Positions 26,696 to 34,526 of a DNA stretch of 64,000 bases are shown here, piece by piece. This DNA is from Algoriphagus sp. A40 (lineage in GTDB: Bacteria; Bacteroidota; Bacteroidia; Cytophagales; Cyclobacteriaceae), in assembly GCF_002002735.1 (NCBI RefSeq), contig NZ_MUNY01000072.1, positions 186,001 to 250,000 on the forward strand, in the 5' to 3' direction. How positions within the stretch are numbered: position 1 is the first letter of the stretch; each line of letters starts with the position of its first letter. A model generated the notes under the pieces. It saw only the letters and a program-made list of their open reading frames with translations. It was not told where the DNA came from and did not search any database. The translations under genes and the position numbers were made by a program.

Positions 26696-26998
26696 ATGAT
26701 CAAACTAACTGTTCTCTACGGTCACCCTGTTGACCCAATTGCATTCGAGGCCTACTATTCCAGCACGCATATGCCTTTGGTTGCTAAAATCAAGGGCATC
26801 GTCAAAGCCGAAACCACCAAGTTTTTTCCCGAGGCAGATGGTAGTAATCCAGCTTTTTACAGGTTGGCAGAATTGTATTTCAGCAATCCGGAGGCTCTTC
26901 AAAAAGCGATGGCCTCACCCGAAGGAGCGGCGACTTCGGGGGATCTGGCAAATTTTGCAACAGGTGGGGTTACTGTTTTGGTAGGTGCAGTAGATTGA
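26696..26998 (+). CDS. EthD family protein
   Basis: This is a small cytoplasmic protein (100 residues) of the dimeric alpha/beta-barrel EthD family. The strand-helix start LTVLYGHPVDPIAFEAYYSSTHMPLVAKIKG carries the conserved HxPL. LAELYFSNPEALQKAMASPEG and the terminal GGVTVLVGAVD strand complete the fold. EthD proteins accompany some oxidative degradation systems, but their chemistry is poorly defined. The gene begins 29 bases after the cytochrome c stop and is the last of that cluster. Confidence 0.88.
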   Translation: MIKLTVLYGHPVDPIAFEAYYSSTHMPLVAKIKGIVKAETTKFFPEADGSNPAFYRLAELYFSNPEALQKAMASPEGAATSGDLANFATGGVTVLVGAVD

Positions 26999-27020
26999 AC
27001 TGGCTTAAATCCCGAAAGGA

Positions 27021-27755
27021 TCAAACTTTATTAAGCATTCTGTGCAGGTCTTCTTTGTACTGCTTTCCTATCGGGATCAGTTTTCCCTTTAAATCCACAT
27101 AGGATTCGGCCACGGCATCAAGCTTTCCAAAATTGACAACAAAGGATCGGTGGATCCTGACAAATTGCTTGGGGTCCACTTTGTCACAGAGCCTATTCAG
27201 TGGACTTACGATCAAATACGTCTGAGTGGTGGTGGTGATTTTGCAGTAATTACGCTCTGCCTCCACATAGAGAATGTCGTCCAACATCACTTTGACAAGC
27301 TTATTTTGGTTTCGTATGAAAATTCGGTCTTCCTGCGAGTCTACAAATGCATCCTCCACAGTTACGTGCTCTCTTTTTTCTTTCACCATTTCCTCCACTA
27401 AAGCAATCGTCCGTTCCAGATTTAGGTTTGTAAATGGCTTTGCGATAAAGGCGTAGGGATGAGTTTCCTTGGCTTTTTCAAAAGTGGAATCATCCACATT
27501 TGCAGTTAGATAGATAACAGGAATATCCAGGTACTTCCGGATGGCTTTTGCTGCATCAATTCCGTTGGATTGACCTTTGAGCTGGATGTCCATCAAAATC
27601 ATATCGGGCTTGGTTTCCAGTGCATGGTGGATTGCTTCCTCGGCTTTGGTTTCGATCCCGGTCACCTCATATCCAAGTTTACAAAGTTGCAAACTGATAT
27701 TTGCCGCTATGATCATGTCATCTTCAACGATCAGAATTCTGGCCTTATCCATCAA
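27021..27755 (-). CDS. LytTR-family response regulator
   Basis: This 244-residue regulator has a receiver domain (about 1-120) with ILIVEDDMI, the phospho-Asp in MILMDIQLKGQSNGID, YLTANVDD and FIAKPFTN, then a LytTR DNA-binding domain (about 145-240) with ILYVEAERNYCKI and RIHRSFVVNFGKLDAV. It overlaps the stop of its upstream kinase gene by 4 bases, so the two form a classic cotranscribed and coupled pair. The target genes are unknown; the adjacent divergent cluster at 29867 is a reasonable guess. Confidence 0.95.
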   Translation of the reverse strand: MMDKARILIVEDDMIIAANISLQLCKLGYEVTGIETKAEEAIHHALETKPDMILMDIQLKGQSNGIDAAKAIRKYLDIPVIYLTANVDDSTFEKAKETHPYAFIAKPFTNLNLERTIALVEEMVKEKREHVTVEDAFVDSQEDRIFIRNQNKLVKVMLDDILYVEAERNYCKITTTTQTYLIVSPLNRLCDKVDPKQFVRIHRSFVVNFGKLDAVAESYVDLKGKLIPIGKQYKEDLHRMLNKV

Positions 27756-29698
27756 GCAGCTTTGTTGATTTGAAACTCAAAACTGAATTCTGTGCCTTCC
27801 TGCATCAGAAGGGTCATTTTTCCATCCAGTTGCTTGGTGAGCAACCGGATCAGTTCACTTCCAAAACCCGACCCGTGGATTTGGGGAATCTCTGGCATTC
27901 CTATGCCATTGTCAGAGACCATCAGATGCAGGTGACTGCCTTTTCCTAACAGCCTGACACCGATCTCACCGGAGCCATTTTTGGGAAAAGCATATTTCAG
28001 GGAATTGGAAATCAATTCGTTTACAATAAGCCCAATCGGAATGGCCAGATCTACATCGAGTTCTAGAGGCTCCATTTCGGACAAAAAGCGGATTCTTCCA
28101 GAGGCATCAAAGGTATCGATGATGTAGTTGCCAAGGCTTTCAAAAAAATCCTTCATCTCGATAGACTTGATGTTTTCTCCCTGATATAGCCGCTTGTGGA
28201 TCATCCCCATGCTGTGGACCCGATTTTGAGTTTCCTCCATGATTGCCTGAAATTCTGGGTTTTCGATCTGTGCCGTTTGAAGAGAAAGCAAGCTTGAGAT
28301 GGTCTCGAGATTGTTTTTTACCCGGTGATGTATCTCCTTGAGAAGAAATTCCTTTTCAAGATTCTTTTTCTCCAAGAGTCGGCTGTACTTCTTTTTCCGA
28401 AGGAAAATCCGATAAAGTACAAATAGGAAAACCACCAAAATTCCGGACAACGTTAGGATAAAAGCCTGGATAATTTTGTTTTTGGCCAGCTTTGCTTCTT
28501 GGAGCTTGATGGTGCTTTCTTTTTGTGTAAGCTCCATCTGGGTTTGCAAAAATGAAATCTGCTCATTGGCATGGTCTGTGAAAACGTCCTGACGGAGTTG
28601 GTCGTAGGTTCGTGTAGCCTCTAGAGCTTTGGCAAACTGATTCCCTCCCTCCAGCGCTTTACTCAATTCCAAATAGACTAAACTCAGGTAGTATTTATCC
28701 CCGAAATCCGGAGTGGCTGCCTGAATACTTTTTTCCAAAAATCCTGCTGCTTCTGAAAAATTCCCGGCAGCATTGCTCGCTTTGCCCAAAGACAAATAGG
28801 AGCGCATAATCATAAATTTATTCCCCAAAAGCTCGGCATATTTCAGAGCCATATTTCCCGATGTAACTGCTTCAGAAAAATTCCCCACTTGGGTATTGAG
28901 CTCCGAAAGCGCAATGTAGCTATCACTCAGATTGTTGTAAAAACCGTATTTTTCCCCGATCTGGATTGATTTTTCAAAATTGGCTTTTGCCTCCACGTGT
29001 CGGCCGAGTTCAACCAGGTTATTTCCCACCACATGCAGAGTGAAGTCATAGTCCAAGTCATCCATCCCTATTTCTTCAAAAATTGCGAGTGACTTCAATC
29101 CATAATCCAAGCCGACAGCAAATTTTCCCTGCTTCCAAAAAAGGTTGCTCATATCCGAATAGGCCATGGCAATAGCCTTTGGGATATGGTAGGTTTCTCC
29201 GATTTTTAGGGTTTTGGCAGCAAAATCAAAAGCTTCACCAAGTTTTCCTCTTCTTTCATAAACGTATCCCAGATTGGTATACAGCAACCACCATTCCTTT
29301 TCAGGGATTTTGGTTTGGGCATTTTTCAATACTAGTTCTGCCAAGTCCAGCTCTTCCATCCGAAGCAAAATCGCCCCTTGAGAAACCTGAAGCTTTCCCT
29401 GCCAATAGGTATTATTCAGGATATTTGCCTCCTCTAGGCCTTGGTTTAAAAATTCAAGCGCTTGATTCAAATTTCGGGTATGATGGTAGTAACCCAAGTC
29501 ATTCAACATCCTCAAACGAAGTAGGGAATCTGATTGGATTTGCGCCAAAGCCTCCTCCATAACAGCTAAATAATCCCTTCCAAAATCATCTGTCTGGACA
29601 AAGACTTCTTTGTATTGGAAAAATCCATTCTTTTTTACAACCTGCGCAAAAGTCAGATTGAAAGTTGAAAAAAGCAGAAGAATCCAAATACCCTTCAT
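27752..29698 (-). CDS. TPR-containing sensor histidine kinase (HisKA_2 type)
   Basis: This kinase has 648 residues from the ATG at 29698, chosen because it starts a signal peptide (MKGIWILLLFSTFNLTFAQ). A periplasmic part of tandem TPR helices (about 40-390; repeats such as AFDFAAKTLKIGETYHIPKAIAMAYSD) is followed by one transmembrane helix (about 400-425). The HisKA_2 dimerisation box has phospho-acceptor His in LKEIHHRVKNN (457/458). The HATPase domain shows NELISNSLKYAF, DNGIGMP and GSGFGSELI. It phosphorylates the overlapping LytTR regulator. The signal sensed through the TPR domain is unknown. Confidence 0.94.
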   Translation of the reverse strand: MKGIWILLLFSTFNLTFAQVVKKNGFFQYKEVFVQTDDFGRDYLAVMEEALAQIQSDSLLRLRMLNDLGYYHHTRNLNQALEFLNQGLEEANILNNTYWQGKLQVSQGAILLRMEELDLAELVLKNAQTKIPEKEWWLLYTNLGYVYERRGKLGEAFDFAAKTLKIGETYHIPKAIAMAYSDMSNLFWKQGKFAVGLDYGLKSLAIFEEIGMDDLDYDFTLHVVGNNLVELGRHVEAKANFEKSIQIGEKYGFYNNLSDSYIALSELNTQVGNFSEAVTSGNMALKYAELLGNKFMIMRSYLSLGKASNAAGNFSEAAGFLEKSIQAATPDFGDKYYLSLVYLELSKALEGGNQFAKALEATRTYDQLRQDVFTDHANEQISFLQTQMELTQKESTIKLQEAKLAKNKIIQAFILTLSGILVVFLFVLYRIFLRKKKYSRLLEKKNLEKEFLLKEIHHRVKNNLETISSLLSLQTAQIENPEFQAIMEETQNRVHSMGMIHKRLYQGENIKSIEMKDFFESLGNYIIDTFDASGRIRFLSEMEPLELDVDLAIPIGLIVNELISNSLKYAFPKNGSGEIGVRLLGKGSHLHLMVSDNGIGMPEIPQIHGSGFGSELIRLLTKQLDGKMTLLMQEGTEFSFEFQINKAA

Positions 29699-29866
29699 TT
29701 TATAAATGTAACAAAATATAATCTTTTTAAAATCAGTATTTTGTAGTTCAAGTCCACAGAAAAGTATTCCTTTCTTTTGGGACAGTTTTGACCAGCCTTC
29801 GTCCTTTCTTCCTTTTTCGGTAACCCTCAACTGTTCAAATTGGAAAGAAATAATCCAAATATTCCT

Positions 29867-30634
29867 ATGAAAAGGCTTTTTAGAAACTCCGCTTTGGCAA
29901 TTTTTATAGTTGCCTTAATCATCTCTGCAAGCAGTAATTCATTTTCCCAAAATGAACCGTTGGGTCCACTGATGTCTGTAACCGAATTTACCATCAAACC
30001 TGGTCATGACCTCCAGTTCCAGGAGGGTGTCAAAGCATGGAAAGAATGCTACCTCGCAGCAAAAGGCGAGTGGACCTGGAGAGTCTGGCAAAGGCAACAA
30101 GGAGAAGGCAACGTCTATGTTCTAGCCTCAGATATGCCGAACTGGGCAGAAATGGACAAAGATGATCCAGTTGGAAAAAATTGTGCAATGATTGCCACCA
30201 GTTTGATCAATCCTCATGTAGATAAGGCTACCAATCATGTCACAAGGCTTCTTCCGGCAATTAGCAAAACCACTCCAACCACGAATGAAGTGATCTCCGT
30301 GACTTTTTTTGAACTCACTCAATCTCATGGTTACCATTTTCTACCCGCAATCCGAGAACTTTCTGCAAGTATTTCCAAAGCTGAGGGAAGTCCAAGAGGA
30401 TATTGGTATAGCTGGTTGACGATGGGGCCGGAAAGTCCAAACTATCATATCGTCAATCCCTATGAAAACTTTGCAGCTATGGATGTGGTGAGGGATGGCC
30501 CTTGGGATGTTTATGAAAAAGAACATGGAAAAGAAAAGCGGGATGCCCTCCAGGCCCTTTTCAGATCATCCTTAAAAAATACTTGGATCTATCAGTACAA
30601 GCTAAATGTGGAAATGAGCCGCCCTACCAAATAA
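29867..30634 (+). CDS. Secreted protein with an internal duplication (possible tandem alpha/beta barrel)
   Basis: This exported protein has 255 residues and a signal ending near SNSFSQN. I do not recognise a named family. It shows two similar halves: SVTEFTIKPGHDL...NWAEMD (about residues 36-100) and SVTFFELTQSHGYHF...NFAAMD (about 145-205). Each begins with an SVT-F strand and ends in an (N)(W/F)A-MD helix start. This layout fits tandem dimeric alpha/beta-barrel (ABM/EthD-like) domains. The ATG at 29867 is preferred over a TTG at 29840. It is followed, 19 bases later, by a TPR protein gene. Confidence 0.65.
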   Translation: MKRLFRNSALAIFIVALIISASSNSFSQNEPLGPLMSVTEFTIKPGHDLQFQEGVKAWKECYLAAKGEWTWRVWQRQQGEGNVYVLASDMPNWAEMDKDDPVGKNCAMIATSLINPHVDKATNHVTRLLPAISKTTPTTNEVISVTFFELTQSHGYHFLPAIRELSASISKAEGSPRGYWYSWLTMGPESPNYHIVNPYENFAAMDVVRDGPWDVYEKEHGKEKRDALQALFRSSLKNTWIYQYKLNVEMSRPTK

Positions 30635-30653
30635 TTATTTTAACCTAAAAACC

Positions 30654-31418
30654 ATGAAAAAGCTATTTCTTTTCGCCCTTCTTTTTATAAACATCAGCAC
30701 ACTACGGGCACAGGGCTATTTTCTGCCGGTTTCGACAACTTCAGAGGAAGCAAATAAAAACTACCAAGCTGCGGTGATGTCTACGCAACATGCTGACCTA
30801 ACTTCTTATAGGGAATTAATGGTTAAAGCTCTCGAAAGTGATCCCGAATTCTTTATGGCTTTGGCACATCGGGGAATGGGTAGTCTAAACTCGACCAATC
30901 CGGATTTTCCAAAAGAAAATATCAAAAAAGCCCTCGCTGTTTCCGAAGACAAACTTACCGAGTCTGAAAAAATCTTAAGGAAAGCCCTGGTCCTGTTGGA
31001 CGATGACTTAAAGACAGATATCACAGGAGTGATCAAGGAACTTCAGGCGGCTTATCCAAATACAGCCCAAGCCTATGATTTTGGCCTTTTTGTCAATTAC
31101 TTCTACAAAAAAGATTATCCTGAAGCTATAAAAAACGGAGAAATGCTGATAAAACTTGCCCCCGATCATGGCGGTGGATATAACATGCTGGGATACGCAA
31201 ATATGGCGGCTGGAAACATGAAGGATGCCAAATCCAATTTCAAAAAGTACATCAATAAATTCCCCAAAGAAGCCAATCCTTATGACAGCATGGGGGAATA
31301 TTACATGAATGTGAAAGACTATAAAAACTCAGCCAAGTACTACCAAAAAGCGGCAGATATGGGTTTGGAAACTTCACAGGAAAGAGCCGATGAGGCTAAA
31401 AAACTCATGGCCAATTAG
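30654..31418 (+). CDS. Secreted TPR-repeat protein
   Basis: This 254-residue exported protein has a signal cut near LRAQG and then tetratricopeptide helices. The clearest repeats are at the C-terminal end: YPEAIKNGEMLIKLAPDHGGGYNMLGYANMAAGNMKDAKSNFKKYINKFPKEANPYDSMGEYYMNVKDYKNSAKYYQKAADMG. The N-terminal part (LMVKALESDPEFFMALAHRGMG) also fits TPR. It probably acts as a periplasmic protein-binding scaffold. The next gene (NTF2-like) starts 28 bases after its stop, so the cluster 29867-31977 reads as one transcript. Confidence 0.85.
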   Translation: MKKLFLFALLFINISTLRAQGYFLPVSTTSEEANKNYQAAVMSTQHADLTSYRELMVKALESDPEFFMALAHRGMGSLNSTNPDFPKENIKKALAVSEDKLTESEKILRKALVLLDDDLKTDITGVIKELQAAYPNTAQAYDFGLFVNYFYKKDYPEAIKNGEMLIKLAPDHGGGYNMLGYANMAAGNMKDAKSNFKKYINKFPKEANPYDSMGEYYMNVKDYKNSAKYYQKAADMGLETSQERADEAKKLMAN

Positions 31419-31446
31419 AAATTACCACTATCAGAATCCTACTGAA

Positions 31447-31977
31447 ATGAAAAGTTATCCATTAATCTGTTCTGTAATTCTCTTGCTTTTTGCCTGTGAA
31501 GGCAAACAGCGCTACACGCAGCAATCTGCTGAAATTGAAGCCATAAAATCAATCATCAGCAGTTATGAAAGTGGAGATTTTGAGGCTTACCTCCCGCACT
31601 ATGCTGAGGGGGCCCAGATCTTTTTCAATGCGACTGAAGATAACCCGGCAACAATTCAGGAAATCATCGCACAGCAGAAGCTGGAATTAGAAGCCTTTTC
31701 CTCTTATTCCTTCGACCGGGAACAAGACTATTTAGAAATGGTGACCGATGACAAAGGAGAAATCTGGGTGAATTATTGGGGAGTTTGGAAAGGAACGATG
31801 GCAGCAAACGGAAAAACTTTTGAAACCCCAATTCACATGACGACTCAATTTGTTGACGGCAAAATCGTGAAATCCCATGGTTATTGGGATAACGCTCCGA
31901 TCAGGATAGCCATCATGGAACTTCAGGCCGCCGCTGCCGCAGAGGCAGCATTGGAAAAACCTGATGGTGAAGAGTAA
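31447..31977 (+). CDS. NTF2-like lipoprotein (paralogue A)
   Basis: This 176-residue lipoprotein (LLFACEGK) has an NTF2-like fold. The start at 31447 is chosen for its signal; the frame extends upstream into the TPR gene. Landmarks are RYTQQSAEIEAIKSIISSYESGDFEAYLPHYAEGAQIFFN, WVNYWGVWKGTM and GKIVKSHGYWDNAPI, followed by an Ala/Glu-rich tail. The protein at 39495 shares RYTQQSAEI, GDF, WVN-WGVWK and GKIVK-GYWDN at matching positions, so the two are recent paralogues about 8 kb apart. Confidence 0.82.
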   Translation: MKSYPLICSVILLLFACEGKQRYTQQSAEIEAIKSIISSYESGDFEAYLPHYAEGAQIFFNATEDNPATIQEIIAQQKLELEAFSSYSFDREQDYLEMVTDDKGEIWVNYWGVWKGTMAANGKTFETPIHMTTQFVDGKIVKSHGYWDNAPIRIAIMELQAAAAAEAALEKPDGEE

Positions 31978-31993
31978 ACCAAATTTTTTTGAA

Positions 31994-32038
31994 AACCGGG
32001 AAGATCCTCCAAGAGGCAATTGTGCTTTCTTCCCGGTT
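31994..32038. terminator. Bidirectional terminator between convergent genes
   Basis: AACCGGGAAGA (31994-32004) pairs perfectly with TCTTCCCGGTT (32028-32038). T-rich runs follow on the plus strand (CTACTTTTTATTTT), and an A-run precedes it, which gives a T-run on the minus strand. It serves both the NTF2-like gene and the M28 peptidase gene. The loop is long (23 nt). Confidence 0.7.
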
Positions 32039-32046
32039 CCTACTTT

Positions 32047-33678
32047 TTATTTTCCTCCCGAACCAAACAGGTCACCGGGGTTCCAGATCGGTTTTTCAGT
32101 GGTTTGGGCTATGGAATAACTGATCAAAAAGTTCAGCTGGACGTAAGTTTTTGCTGCGGTGAAATTGAAAATCCCATCCATGCCGTCCGCAGCACGGTGG
32201 TAATATTTCGCCCTCCACTCCTTGATAAAGGCATCCATATCAAATCCCGGGACATTTGTTTTGTTGCCGTATTTGATATGCAAAGCAGGAATTCCACTGA
32301 CCACAAAACTGTATTGATCACTTCGCACAAAGCGGTTTTGCTCAGGCTCTGGATCTGCCTCGATGTCCAAGCCGAGGTAATCTGCCGCGAATTTTACATT
32401 TCCCAGAATACTGGAATGCTCAGCCCCCAAAGGAACAATCGAAAGCAGAGGAGCAATTACAGTAGGCATGTCCGTATTCACGTTTGCAACAATCGAAGAT
32501 TTTGGAACTGTTGGATTAGAAGCAAAATAGGAAGACCCAACTAAGCCCATTTCCTCTGCCGTCAACATGACGATTAGGATCGAACGCTTGGGTTTTGCAT
32601 TTCCATTTTTATAAATCCGCGCAATCTCCAACAGGGAAGCAACTCCTGATGCATTGTCATGGGCTCCGTTGTAAATCGAATCCCCATTTTCCGGCCTTCC
32701 TATTCCCACATGATCCAAGTGGGCGGAATGCACCACATATTCATTTTTCAACTTTGGGTCTGTGCCTGGAATCAAACCGATCACATTGTAGCTCTCAAAT
32801 TCGCTGTGGGTATTGGAATAGCTTGCTGAAAACTGGTAAGAAAATTCAAAAGAGGAATTCTTTCGTGCTTTGATATCGGCAAGTACCTGATTCAGGTTTT
32901 TGCCCGAATTCAAAAACAGGCCGGTGAGAAGTGATTTGCTTCCATTGAGGGCAAAGCCCAGGTTTCCAACAAATCCTCGTCCATAAGCTGTCTTTTTCTC
33001 GGGATTCAAAGCAACATTTGATTGGATGACCGGATTGGAATTGGAAAATGGAAGATTCAAATTGACCAAAATCGCCCCTGCTGCTCCTTTTGCAAAAGCT
33101 GTATTCATTTTATTCCCCGGACTGGAAAAGTGGGAAACCAAAGTCGAAGCAGAAATTCCATCCGGAACTCCCCCAACCATCACCACTACTTTTCCTTTGA
33201 CATCCATTCCTTCATAATCGGAATACAATCCCGGAATTTCCACACCATAGCCTACGAAAACCAAAACCCCTTCCCCGGAAGCTTTGGCCGTTAGAGGATG
33301 CGGAATCGGTAAAAAGTCTGTCCCAAAATCCAGGGAAACCTCATTCCCGACTTTGTCTCTCAGCAAGGCTTTTGCGGTGGAGTTATCCACTACAGTTTTT
33401 CTCAAAAACAATTTCTGTGTGTATTCCCCGGAATCACCACCAGGCTGAACGCCCATCATTTTGAACTGATCTACTACATAATCCACCGCCATCTGATACC
33501 CTTCCGTGCCTGGCATTCGGCCCTTCAGCTTATCATCAGCGAGGTAGGCAATGTGATTTCGGATAGTGACCGTATCTACTTGACTCATGGCCTTTTTGAC
33601 GGAGCCCGGTACAGGCACTTTTTGTGCAAAACCCTGAAAAGCAATAAGGATCAAAATGAGGGAAAAGAAATTTTTCAT
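32047..33678 (-). CDS. M28 family zinc metallopeptidase (aminopeptidase)
   Basis: This exported aminopeptidase has 543 residues and a signal cut near FQGFAQ. An N-terminal cap (RNHIAYLADDKLKGRMPGTEGYQMAVDYV) leads into a PA domain inserted at about 130-270 (VGYGVEIPGLYSDYEGMDVKGKVVVMVGG). The M28 catalytic core shows zinc ligands HSAHLDHVG, AHDNASG (bridging Asp), LTAEEMG (general-base Glu) and a later Asp in NVNTDMPTV. It removes N-terminal residues from peptides in the periplasm. It is the last gene of a minus-strand run, 42 bases after the membrane protein gene. Confidence 0.93.
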   Translation of the reverse strand: MKNFFSLILILIAFQGFAQKVPVPGSVKKAMSQVDTVTIRNHIAYLADDKLKGRMPGTEGYQMAVDYVVDQFKMMGVQPGGDSGEYTQKLFLRKTVVDNSTAKALLRDKVGNEVSLDFGTDFLPIPHPLTAKASGEGVLVFVGYGVEIPGLYSDYEGMDVKGKVVVMVGGVPDGISASTLVSHFSSPGNKMNTAFAKGAAGAILVNLNLPFSNSNPVIQSNVALNPEKKTAYGRGFVGNLGFALNGSKSLLTGLFLNSGKNLNQVLADIKARKNSSFEFSYQFSASYSNTHSEFESYNVIGLIPGTDPKLKNEYVVHSAHLDHVGIGRPENGDSIYNGAHDNASGVASLLEIARIYKNGNAKPKRSILIVMLTAEEMGLVGSSYFASNPTVPKSSIVANVNTDMPTVIAPLLSIVPLGAEHSSILGNVKFAADYLGLDIEADPEPEQNRFVRSDQYSFVVSGIPALHIKYGNKTNVPGFDMDAFIKEWRAKYYHRAADGMDGIFNFTAAKTYVQLNFLISYSIAQTTEKPIWNPGDLFGSGGK

Positions 33679-33720
33679 CAGGGAACAAGAATTGGGTGAT
33701 CAATAAATTGAAAGGTCAAA

Positions 33721-34464
33721 TTAAGTTAAGTCGATCCCATAAAACCAAGCTGAGAAATCCTGCCAAGCGGGAATTTTAAAAAAAGTGAAGAGCGAAATAT
33801 GATAGATCAGCAAAAGAACTAGAACTATCAAAAAGACATCTTTCCTTCGATGGGTCTTCCAATCCCAGACCGCCAATCCGATCACGATTAAATCCGCCAG
33901 CAAATACCCGAAAAAGGGAACTACGGGAGACCCTTCCAATTTGGGTGCAAGTTCCACCAAGGCAGGGATGTACTTATAGATAATTCGATCGGTAATCGGA
34001 GTAAACAGTGGGAAAATTGTACACACCATATATCGGGCATGAGTGAATCGGTCTTTGCGAAAGTAAATCCCAAGGACATAAATAATCATCAAAACAACCG
34101 TCGCATTGAACATCAAGGCCATTGAAAAATAGGTGCCCAAATTTACCTCTGGACTTTTCCTAATCGTAGCATGGATCAAAAGGATGGTGGATAAAATCAA
34201 TAGCGGGAAAACCATGTAGGAGGCCTTTCCAACCAAAGTGTGAATGTTGTATTTTTTTGTTCGGATCAAGACAGCCTGCCCAATTAGCATCAGACACCAT
34301 AAGGTCATGAATAAGCCATGGAAATGAACATAAAATGACATCGGCCTTCCCAAAATCGAATAGTAACTACTCCAAAATGCCAGCATAGCAAAAGCAAAAA
34401 AGGCGATCAGATAGAGCGCACTTCTTTGAAATAAAAACTGGTTTAGATTAAAGGTTTTTGACAA
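33721..34464 (-). CDS. Uncharacterised multi-pass membrane protein
   Basis: This 247-residue protein has about seven predicted transmembrane segments. Conserved-looking features are YVHFHGLFMTLWCLMLIGQAVLIRTKKYNIHTLVGKASY (two His near the ends of helices 2 and 3), FRKDRFTHARYMVCTIFPLFTPITDRI and the C-terminal FYGIDLT. The HxHG and IHTLVGK patterns resemble the DUF2306-like arrangement at 25005 (RVHRWTGRLY), suggesting a distant relation, but this is not certain. Function is unknown. It lies between the tricorn-type protease and the M28 peptidase on the same strand. Confidence 0.68.
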   Translation of the reverse strand: MSKTFNLNQFLFQRSALYLIAFFAFAMLAFWSSYYSILGRPMSFYVHFHGLFMTLWCLMLIGQAVLIRTKKYNIHTLVGKASYMVFPLLILSTILLIHATIRKSPEVNLGTYFSMALMFNATVVLMIIYVLGIYFRKDRFTHARYMVCTIFPLFTPITDRIIYKYIPALVELAPKLEGSPVVPFFGYLLADLIVIGLAVWDWKTHRRKDVFLIVLVLLLIYHISLFTFFKIPAWQDFSAWFYGIDLT

Positions 34465-34526
34465 GGCAGGTATCTTTTGAGTAAAATCATATCTCCGAGG
34501 TTAGTGTCTCCTCTCACATCAACTTA

